64,000 nt of DNA, taken from positions 248,001 through 312,000 of the forward strand of contig JAEVLN010000019.1 of the NCBI GenBank assembly GCA_018350325.1, written 5' to 3'. The translations under genes and the position numbers were made by a program. This DNA is from Globodera rostochiensis. Taxonomy: Eukaryota; Nematoda; Chromadorea; Rhabditida; Heteroderidae. The notes beneath the pieces were generated by a model. That model saw only the letters and a program-made list of their open reading frames with translations. It was not told the origin of the DNA and made no database searches. Positions 37,466 through 47,393 of this stretch are shown here, in pieces (positions within the stretch are counted from its first letter, which is position 1; each line of letters begins with the position of its first letter).

Positions 37466-39354
37466 TCACTGATCACTCACATGGATTATTGTAAGCCTTT
37501 CCTCAAGCTTATAAAATATGTTTAATGTTCGATACAACCGGATGTCGTTGATTTCCGGACGCTTCTGAAGTGGGGGGACTTTAGAGAAAATTTAGAAAAG
37601 TGTGGGCACTAACATGATCTGCTACGCCCAGTTCTGTAGTTTCTTCCCCTAATTTTTCAAAAAGAGTCCTAAAACGCGATATTCAGCAAATAAAAAATGC
37701 ACATTTTAATCAGTTAAAAATCAAATAAATTTATTCAATATTTATTTGTCGCAGTTTACACACCGCGTAAACGAGAAATGATCGGCCAATTGATGATTTG
37801 TGTGTACGGATAATGCGAATAAATGGAATTTGTGGTCAAATATATCAAAATTGGAATGAAATTATTCGAAAATGTTATACAATAAGATAATAATGCGAAC
37901 AGAACAACTAATAAAACTATTATTTATGGTGCATCAATCAAATATATATATATACACATTTATTTGGGCGTTTGTCAACCACTCGCCCGATGGGTCAAAT
38001 CTCGCTAAATTCATTTTGAATCAAAATTCGAATTCACCAAAACTCGATACGCTTACGAAGTCTCCAATTTGTCGTCCAAAATGAAACGCATCAAATCGCT
38101 GCTTCGCCCTGGGGCTAAAAGAAAAACTGTGTAAGTGATGGTCACCTATGCCAAATGGCGGATATTGCCTGTAGTTAGAGATATTACATAAACAGACAAA
38201 TCGTTCGGATATAAAGGAAGTTTTCCGGATCAATGTGCAGGTCAATTTTTTACTGAAGAAAATACTCAAAATGCTGTTTCTCGACACGATTCCATTAATT
38301 TAATGTTCTCTATCCTATGTCCGTTTTTTGCAAGATTTGGCATAGGTGTGGTGGTGGTAGCGGGAAAGAAAACATAGGAAAAAGAAATAGTACGGTCATT
38401 TGCATTTCTCTTCCCTCGTTTGCACCCCATATGCTTATTAAAAGAGGAAAAAACAGAGGAGGTGGACGGATCGGAGTTGATTTTTGTTGTACTTTGAACT
38501 GATTGAATGCCTTGGGCACAATCAATATTGTTGTTCTTTAATGATAGTTTAATGTCATTTTCATCCTTCTCTCAAAAGTACTTTTTTTATCAAGTTTAAA
38601 AGCATTCCTTTCCCACACTTTTCTCTCGCCTCTGTTCTGATCCACTGTTTGGCCATTTACGTACTCTTACGCCTCCGTTTTCTTTTAATTTTTTTTGGAT
38701 TCAGAAAAATCCTCAATTTTGCCTAGGGCGCATATTGTAAATTTTAACTTTGAATGTTTTGATATGGGATTTGCAATCGTTTTTTTTTGAAGGTGTTATT
38801 GCGCGCGGGATACGGAGAAAATCCCGACGGCATCCCGAACCCCGTCCGGTCTCATATCCATTTCTCTTCAAAAGACATTTTTTCCGCACCATACAAAAAA
38901 TTATATTTATGGGAAATAGCAAAAATAAGCGAAATTTGAGAAAAAAAGAACAATTTCAGTAAAGTTCGGAATTTGTAAGGCTTATTTATTTATGGTTTAT
39001 GTTGGGTGATTGGGTAGGAGGAGTCCCCTGTCCTTAGAGGGCTATTTAGGGAGGCTCCCCTCTGGGGGAGTCGGAGGTGGTCAAAGAAGTTTAGTTATTT
39101 TGGGTTTAACTGTTATTTTGGGGTTTCTTTTTTTGCTGGTGCAGGTTTTGAGTATCGGAGTTGTGGCTTTGGTTTACCAAAAGGTGGTCTCGATCTCGAA
39201 GCATTTTCGAAGCCGGCGATCCCGGCCGACATCCGGAAGATGAATTTGTTATATTCTTAAAAGCTGATGAAGTTCTAATAGAATATTCAAACTAAATGGT
39301 TGTTGAGTATTTTAGGAAACAACAACAATTTGAGTTTTAAATTAGCAATCGCTT
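37466..39354. other. Spacer between F-box-like and ankyrin genes (unit 1)
   Basis: It includes an AT microsatellite (37942-37953), a candidate short open frame beginning ATG 38081 (MKRIKSLLRPGAKRKT, then a GT site), a decayed hairpin repeat near 38805-38865, and an open stretch with a hydrophobic segment at 39010-39243 that lacks an ATG. The unit 2 equivalent is 43386-45463. Confidence 0.55.
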
Positions 39355-40825
39355 ATGGACGCAATTGACCGTGACCTTTTAGGCGCCTGTTGCGCTGGAG
39401 AATTAGAAGCAGGTCAGTGCAGAAACCGTTTTGGGGTGGGGGGAGGATTTGATATAAATCTTTTACCGTTATGTTTTAGTTAATCAGGCAATCGAGAACG
39501 GTGCCAATCTTGACGTTCCGGACGAATATGGTCATACGCCTCTCATGAAAGCGGCAATGTGTGGGCATATACCAATTCTTGACACACTTCTTGCAAATGG
39601 AGCAAATGTCGCTGCACAGGACTCCCAGGGTGGGATAGGCTTTGGTCATTGGGCATAAATGATATAAATTCGTCTGGACTTTAATTGCAAATTTGCAGGC
39701 ATTACGGCGTTGGGATACGCTGTAGTCGAAGGGTATTTGGATGTCTGTGAGAAGTTGGTAAGTGGACGAGCTGGTGTCCATCAAATGGCATTCGATGGCC
39801 TGCGCTCTCCATGGCTCATCGCATGCGCAGAAGGACAATACGATATCGGTAAGTTGTTGGATTGAAATAAAGCTGAGCGGGATCCGGCCTGGATCGGTCG
39901 GGAAATCCCGGTTTTTAAAAATCCTAATCCCTTGTCCCGCCCGGTCGAACTGGAAAAATATACCTTACTATTAAGGGCAGGGATCGCATCTGTCCTTGTA
40001 AGATTTGCCCTTGTCAGGGCTTCGTCCTTATTTTTCGAATTTTGATTTATTCTAGTGTAATTTTTTATTGAATAATACTTTGAATCGAAAGTTTTGTTTA
40101 GGTTTTAAAATCTTTTTGTTCTTGCTTTATTGGGTTTGCAGAAATTTAACCCGATGTTGTCTTTTTTGGAAAATTTCGATGCATTTTTTGCAATTTGAAT
40201 TTTTATGAACGCGTAATTAGAATAGGCATTTCATTTTGACTACCATCGAAATGGGTTCTGTAGTGGTTAGTGAAGTCATTAAACTTAGTTTTTTTTTCCT
40301 CGGCGGCGCTTATCCGGCACCGCCGGATCCCAAAAATTTAAATTTTAATGGGTTTTCTCTAAAATCCTGATCTCCCTCAGCCTAATTGAAAAGGCTCGTT
40401 GGCTTAAGAATGAAACAGAATAATTTATAATTTAAACTAAATTTAAAAAGATATTTTTATTTTATTATTCCATACTTCATTCAAGTTGATGATTTGTTTA
40501 ATATGAATGTGAAGATTTTAATATTGTACCGTATTCTCTCTCAAATTGTCTGTTTTATTATTTAGTCGAAATGTTTGTTATTGCAAGCGGCCAGCTGAAG
40601 AATTTGGACCATGCCAACGCAGACGGGAAAACGGGGCTGATTTTGGCGTGCACAAAACAGCGAATCCCTACCATGCAATTTTTGCGTGAGCAAGGGGCAG
40701 ATGTGAACAAAAAGGATCGCTTCGGTCAGTTTTATTCGAATTGAGCTGATGAAAAAATAAAGTTTCAATTTTGAGGCAAATCAGCACTTGATTATGCCAC
40801 CGAACTGCACTTGGACTTCCCCTGA
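39355..40825 (+). CDS. Small ankyrin-repeat protein, array copy 1
   Basis: The exons are: start at 39355 (MDAIDRDLLGACCAGELEA), 39478-39629, about 39699-39849, 40565-40733, and a last exon ending TGA 40823-40825, giving about 200 residues. Ankyrin consensus words appear in order: NGANLDVPDEYGHTPLMKAA, GHIPILDTLLANGANVAAQD, GITALGYAVVEGYLDVCEKL, a weaker third unit, then GKTGLILACTKQRIPTMQFL and GADVNKKDRFG. Ankyrin repeats bind other proteins; there is no signal peptide, membrane helix or second domain. The large intron (39850-40564) contains a decayed hairpin repeat. It lies downstream of the F-box gene on the same strand, about 1.9 kb away, so the two are probably separate transcripts. Expression and function are unknown. 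Confidence 0.85.
39880..39962. repeat. Decayed hairpin repeat in the ankyrin-gene intron
   Basis: The left part has GAGCGGGATCCGGCC and GGTCGGGAAATCCCGG. The right part has CCTTGTCCCGCCCGGTCGAAC. It is of the same GGGA/TCCC style as the element at 24090. The copy in unit 2 is at 45989-46071. Confidence 0.5.
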
Positions 40826-41557
40826 AAGGCCTGAAAAATGAGTGAGGGGAAGAGGTTGCAGAGACAAATTTTCCAATGCACACATATTCTTATGCTTATC
40901 ACATTTGGATTTATGCATCGTTAAAAAAATTGTTGTTTCTTTAAATGCAAACGTATCCGCGCATATCCCCGGATCCGGGTACCCGTCCGTGAGTAGGTTT
41001 AAGATTAATTTCCATAAACCGACACTCCTAACCGTGAGCAGCCCTGCTGCTTAGTGTTCGGCAAATGGGGGTTTTTCGGTACTCGGTATCAAAATTTTTC
41101 TCGGTCGGTACACTGAATCGGTAAATACCGCGGTAATACCGTACCGTGTCGAACACTACTGCTGCTGGTGCGGATGAGATTATTGGCGACCTCTTGCTTT
41201 TTTTCTATTCAATTTATTGATTCCTCCATTTGGTTGGCGTTCCTCGAAGGTCCGAAGGATTTGGCATTCGCCCTCTCTGTTCTCTTCTGCTGTTGGCTTC
41301 ACTTTGGGCAAAAATGGACCTTTTCCCCGGTATTTTTTTGACGAAAAACCCCCCGGGGATTTTTTTGACGAAAAACCCCCCGGGGATTCGGCTCTGGAGA
41401 AACCGTTAACCGGTGTGGCCGCTTTTTAGTCGCTCTTGTCTCCAACACAAGCGTGCACATTATTATGACGGCGCGACCTTTTTCCATCCCCCAATTTTCG
41501 CAACAAAACAAAAAAGAAAATTATTGTACATTTTTGTACGAAATTGAAAACGACAAA
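40826..41557. other. Spacer from ankyrin gene to the next F-box-like gene (unit 1/2 junction)
   Basis: It contains a MITE-like hairpin (about 41040-41160) and the unit boundary at 41283/41284. No other feature is seen. The same spacer between units 2 and 3 is 46935-47639. Confidence 0.6.
41053..41150. mobile_element. MITE-like hairpin with TIR AGTGTTCG and CGGTA inner motifs
   Basis: The left end AGTGTTCGGCA pairs with the right end TGTCGAACACT. The inside is CGGTACTCGGTA against TACCGCGGTAATACCG. The flanks CCTGCTGCTT and ACTGCTGCTG agree at 8 of 10 positions, consistent with a decayed 10-bp duplication. It was copied with the unit (second copy at 47162-47259). Confidence 0.62.
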
Positions 41558-43385
41558 ATGGCACCAGCAGCAAAGAAAAAGAAATTGAATTGCTCCATTT
41601 CCAATCAACTTCATCGCCGATCATCTGCTGCATCATTGTGCCGGTTTAATGCGGCACTCGGTGCCGGTACACGGAGAAGTGCTCGCATTGCAAGAAAAGC
41701 GCCAAAACGCCTTGGAGAAATGTGAGCAAAAAATTGTATTGAAAAAGCAGAAAACAAATGTTCAAAGGCATATAAATGCATAATATAATTAAAAGATTAG
41801 ATAAATAAAAAGTTCCATAAGTTCGAAGGCGTTTAAATCTGCGATTTGTTTTAAAAATACTTAAAGAATTGATTTAAAAAAATAAACAAAAATCTGATGT
41901 CTTTCTGACGTACAGTATTGTAATTTTAAAGTATTGCGCAAAAACAGTATCGCCCAGGGTTGTGTCGCCGATTTCCGACTTGCGCACTTTTTGGGCTCGG
42001 AATTCAGTTAAAGCAAATTCCGTAGATGTTTTCAGGGGGAGAATTTGGATGGAGGACGACTCGTTCGGGGGGGGGGGGGAACGAATTGGGGTTTAACTGG
42101 AGAATTTCTAGTTTCGAAACAAAGTTATGAATATTTTTAAACCCAGAAAAGTTTGCGACGACGTTTGGCTGGGCATCTTTCCAAGCCTTGAACCTGCTGA
42201 AGTTGGGCTGACATTGGCACTGCTTTCGCGCCGATTCGATGGCCTTGTGGACGTGCACTTTAGGACGAGAAAGTTTGCACTCGGACAATTGTTTATTCAA
42301 CAACATTCAGAGAATGGATGCAACGTGAAAGTTACGCATATCATCAAAGGAATCAGAATGAGCAAAGAGTTGCCAATTCCACAAACATTACCACCCATCA
42401 ATTTAATTGTCTTCAAGTGCATTTACATTACGTAATTGGCAATTAATTATCAGTCAGTTAGCAATTTCCAATTCTCTCAAATTCAGTCACGTCAACGACA
42501 ACGTCATTGCCTTTCTTTATCGCATTCGATCGCTATGCAAATCAGGCATCACTTTGTCCTTTCGTAGCAAGGATAAGCTGAGTTTGAACGTCATAACCCG
42601 TCACATTTTGCCTCATTTCAAGAACATAATCATCGCAATGCGCTTCAATGGGTGAGCAAAATTTTTGCGTTTGGACTTTGTGTTCCGATAATAGGTATTT
42701 GTGGTGAAAACTGTGTGAAACAATGATTTTTGCAGTAATAGTGTCGAAGAACTGCAAAGTCGCAGTTCGCCCACCGTTCTCCTCGACTGCTCTAATCTCC
42801 GATCGATCTATTGGCGTGGCTACTTTTTTACCGGCCAAGAGTTTGAGTTTGCGGTGTACGAGTGGCTGCACTCCCCCCGGGGGGATGGCCGTCCGAAGGT
42901 GTTGCATTGTCCATTCGGCGATAGAATGGTGGACGAACTCAAAAAGGTGGTTGGCTCATTTTAAGCCAGAAGAAACTCTTGTTTTTTTAAAAGAAACATT
43001 TTTTATCATTCAGAAATTTCGCAATGCCGTCACGTCAGTCAATTACATCGTTGAGTATTTGGACTATTTTAGGCCATGGAAAGAGCAAGGCGTTGGACCA
43101 TTTGAATTGGAGAATGAACGAACTCGTGAACGGTTGACATTTAAATACATTTTTGGATTGTCTTGCTGGGTGCTGAGGGCTCCGATAGCTCGAGATGAGA
43201 AGCAATGGACGGAATGGGAAATGGAAGCGCGGAGCGTAAATGAGAAGAAAGAGAAAGAGATCAGCTTTGTCCCTTTGTCGCGATTCGAGATCGGCGGATC
43301 CTTTTCTGGGAGTTCGGACATCGGCCAATTGAGTGTTTGTGCTGAACCCAATTTTGAATCGCCGCCTATTTCCCGAGGGCATTGA
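41558..43385 (+). CDS. F-box-like domain protein, array copy 2
   Basis: The same five-exon structure as copy 1 (start MAPAAKKKKLN at 41558; last exon to TGA 43383-43385). The first intron is about 190 bp shorter because the hairpin is missing. The protein differs from copy 1 at the SRRFD position, and from both others at GSSDIGQLS (isoleucine for leucine). All splice sites and the reading frame are intact, so I expect it to be functional. The role is as for copy 1: a possible SCF substrate adaptor of unknown target. Confidence 0.8.
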
Positions 43386-45463
43386 TCACTGATCACTCAC
43401 ATGGATTATTGTAAGCCTTTCCTCAAGCTTATAAAATATGTTTAATGTTCGATACAACCGGATGTCGTTGATTTCCGGACGCTTCTGAAGTGGGGGGACT
43501 TTAGAGAAAATTTAGAAAAGTGTGGGCACTAACATGATCTGCTACGCCCAGTTCTGTAGTTTCTTCCCCTAATTTTTCAAAAAGAGTCCTAAAACGCGAT
43601 ATTCAGCAAATAAAAAATGCACATTTTAATCAGTTAAAAATCAAATAAATTTATTCAATATTTATTTGTCGCAGTTTACACACCGCGTAAACGAGAAATG
43701 ATCGGCCAATTGATGATTTGTGTGTACGGATAATGCGAATAAATGGAATTTGTGGTCAAATATATCAAAATTGGAATGAAATTATTCGAAAATGTTATAC
43801 AATAAGATAATAATGCGAACAGAACAACTAATAAAACTATTATTTATGGTGTATCAATCAAATATATATATATACACATTCATTTGGGCGTTTGTCAACC
43901 ACTCGCAAAGTTAAGTCCGATGGGTCAAATCTCGCTAAATTCATTTTGAATCAAAATTCGAATTCACCAAAACTCGATACGCTTACGATGTCAAAATGAA
44001 ACGCATCAAATCGCTGCTTCGCCCTGGGGCTAAAAGAAAAACTGTGTAAGTGATGGTCACCTATGCCAAATGGCGGATATTGCCTGTAGTTAGAGATATT
44101 ACATAAATACAGACAAATCGTTTCGATACTCGCGGAAATTCATTGTTTAAACAACGAAAAAACCGAGTTTGGTGGAGTTTGGAGAACTTTGAAAAAATTT
44201 GGTTTGAAAATTTTAAACGTTTTTGATTATAACTCGTGAAGGAAAGCATAAAAAATAACTTCTAAGCATTGAGCTATTCCTTATTTTGTTTTCAAGAGAT
44301 GGTAAAAATTTGTCGGATATAAAGGAAGTTTTCCGGATCAATGTGCAGGTCAATTTTTTACTGAAGAAAATACTCAAAATGCTGTTTCTCGACACGATTC
44401 CATTAATTTAATGTTCTCTATCCTATGTCCGTTTTTTGCAAGATTTGGCATAGGTGTGGTGGTGGTAGCGGGAAAGAAAACATAGGAAAAAGAAATAGTA
44501 CGGTCATTTGCATTTCTCTTCCCTCGTTTGCACCCCATATGCTTATTAAAAGAGGAAAAAACAGAGGAGGTGGACGGATCGGAGTTGATTTTTGTTGTAC
44601 TTTGAACTGATTGAATGCCTTGGGCACAATCAATATTGTTGTTCTTTAATGATAGTTTAATGTCATTTTCATCCTTCTCTCAAAAGTACTTTTTTTATCA
44701 AGTTTAAAAGCATTCCTTTCCCACACTTTTCTCTCGCCTCTGTTCTGATCCACTGTTTGGCCATTTACGTACTCTTACGCCTCCGTTTTCTTTTAATTTT
44801 TTTTGGATTCAGAAAAATCCTCAATTTTGCCTAGGGCGCATATTGTAAATTTTAACTTTGAATGTTTTGATATGGGATTTGCAATCGTTTTTTTTTTGAA
44901 GGTGTTATTGCGCGCGGGATACGGAGAAAATCCCGACGGCATCCCGAACCCCGTCCGGTCTCATATCCATTTCTCTTCAAAAGACATTTTTTCCGCACCA
45001 TACAAAAAATTATATTTATGGGAAATAGCAAAAATAAGCGAAATTTGAGAAAAAAAGAACAATTTCAGTAAAGTTCGGAATTTGTAAGGCTTATTTATTT
45101 ATGGTTTATGTTGGGTGATTGGGTAGGAGGAGTCCCCTGTCCTTAGAGGGCTATTTAGGGAGGCTCCCCTCTGGGGGAGTCGGAGGTGGTCAAAGAAGTT
45201 TAGTTATTTTGGGTTTAACTGTTATTTTGGGGTTTCTTTTTTTGCTGGTGCAGGTTTTGAGTATCGGAGTTGTGGCTTTGGTTTACCAAAAGGTGGTCTC
45301 GATCTCGAAGCATTTTCGAAGCCGGCGATCCCGGCCGACATCCGGAAGATGAATTTGTTATATTCTTAAAAGCTGATGAAGTTCTAATAGAATATTCAAA
45401 CTAAATGGTTGTTGAGTATTTTAGGAAACAACAACAATTTGAGTTTTAAATTAGCAATCGCTT

Positions 45464-46934
45464 ATGGACGCAATTGACCGTGACCTTTTAGGCGCCTGTT
45501 GCGCTGGAGAATTAGAAGCAGGTCAGTGCAGAAACCGTTTTGGGGTGGGGGGAGGATTTGATATAAATCTTTTACCGTTATGTTTTAGTTAATCAGGCAA
45601 TCGAGAACGGTGCCAATCTTGACGTTCCGGACGAATATGGTCATACGCCTCTCATGAAAGCGGCAATGTGTGGGCATATACCAATTCTTGACACACTTCT
45701 TGCAAATGGAGCAAATGTCGCTGCACAGGACTCCCAGGGTGGGATAGGCTTTGGTCATTGGGCATAAATGATATAAATTCGTCTGGACTTTAATTGCAAA
45801 TTTGCAGGCATTACGGCGTTGGGATACGCTGTAGTCGAAGGGTATTTGGATGTCTGTGAGAAGTTGGTAAGTGGACGAGCTGGTGTCCATCAAATGGCAT
45901 TCGATGGCCTGCGCTCTCCATGGCTCATCGCATGCGCAGAAGGACAATACGATATCGGTAAGTTGTTGGATTGAAATAAAGCTGAGCGGGATCCGGCCTG
46001 GATCGGTCGGGAAATCCCGGTTTTTAAAAATCCTAATCCCTTGTCCCGCCCGGTCGAACTGGAAAAATATACCTTACTATTAAGGGCAGGGATCGCATCT
46101 GTCCTTGTAAGATTTGCCCTTGTCAGGGCTTCGTCCTTATTTTTCGAATTTTGATTTATTCTAGTGTAATTTTTTATTGAATAATACTTTGAATCGAAAG
46201 TTTTGTTTAGGTTTTAAAATCTTTTTGTTCTTGCTTTATTGGGTTTGCAGAAATTTAACCCGATGTTGTCTTTTTTGGAAAATTTCGATGCATTTTTTGC
46301 AATTTGAATTTTTATGAACGCGTAATTAGAATAGGCATTTCATTTTGACTACCATCGAAATGGGTTCTGTAGTGGTTAGTGAAGTCATTAAACTTAGTTT
46401 TTTTTTCCTCGGCGGCGCTTATCCGGCACCGCCGGATCCCAAAAATTTAAATTTTAATGGGTTTTCTCTAAAATCCTGATCTCCCTCAGCCTAATTGAAA
46501 AGGCTCGTTGGCTTAAGAATGAAACAGAATAATTTATAATTTAAACTAAATTTAAAAAGATATTTTTATTTTATTATTCCATACTTCATTCAAGTTGATG
46601 ATTTGTTTAATATGAATGTGAAGATTTTAATATTGTACCGTATTCTCTCTCAAATTGTCTGTTTTATTATTTAGTCGAAATGTTTGTTATTGCAAGCGGC
46701 CAGCTGAAGAATTTGGACCATGCCAACGCAGACGGGAAAACGGGGCTGATTTTGGCGTGCACAAAACAGCGAATCCCTACCATGCAATTTTTGCGTGAGC
46801 AAGGGGCAGATGTGAACAAAAAGGATCGCTTCGGTCAGTTTTATTCGAATTGAGCTGATGAAAAAATAAAGTTTCAATTTTGAGGCAAATCAGCACTTGA
46901 TTATGCCACCGAACTGCACTTGGACTTCCCCTGA
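45464..46934 (+). CDS. Small ankyrin-repeat protein, array copy 2
   Basis: An exact structural copy of the gene at 39355, offset by 6109 bp, with the same exons, intron hairpin and stop. I found no coding difference by eye across the exons. Either the duplication is very recent or gene conversion keeps the copies alike. Unit 3 is cut before this gene, so only two copies exist in the array. Confidence 0.85.
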
Positions 46935-47393
46935 AAGGCCTGAAAAATGAGTGAGGGGAAGAGGTTGCAGAGACAAATTTTCCAATGCACACATATTCTT
47001 ATGCTTATCACATTTGGATTTATGCATCGTTAAAAAAATTGTTGTTTCTTTAAATGCAAACGTATCCGCGCATATCCCCGGATCCGGGTACCCGTCCGTG
47101 AGTAGGTTTAAGATTAATTTCCATAAACCGACACTCCTAACCGTGAGCAGCCCTGCTGCTTAGTGTTCGGCAAATGGGGGTTTTTCGGTACTCGGTATCA
47201 AAATTTTTCTCGGTCGGTACACTGAATCGGTAAATACCGCGGTAATACCGTACCGTGTCGAACACTACTGCTGCTGGTGCGGATGAGATTATTGGCGACC
47301 TCTTGCTTTTTTTCTATTCAATTTATTGATTCCTCCATTTGGTTGGCGTTCCTCGAAGGTCCGAAGGATTTGGCATTCGCCCTCTCTGTTCTC

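Larger units (their letters stand above)
35171..41283 (+). repeat. Tandem array unit 1 (6.11 kb): F-box-like gene plus ankyrin gene
   Basis: It starts at TTCTGCTGTTGGCTTCACTT, the same words that open units 2 (41284) and 3 (47394). It is nearly identical to unit 2 over its whole length, with scattered substitutions and some indels. The left edge joins unrelated AT-rich DNA. Confidence 0.93.
41284..47393 (+). repeat. Tandem array unit 2 (6.11 kb)
   Basis: The same gene order as unit 1. It differs by loss of the ~225-bp hairpin (near 42068), an extra ~190 bp at about 44120-44311, and small changes. The ankyrin gene and its 3' flank are essentially identical to unit 1 at an offset of 6109 bp. 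Confidence 0.93.

Noticed and set aside
39010..39243. Membrane-protein ORF with a long hydrophobic segment (also at 45119)
   Set aside because: It has no ATG in frame, ends without context, and lies in spacer before the ankyrin gene.
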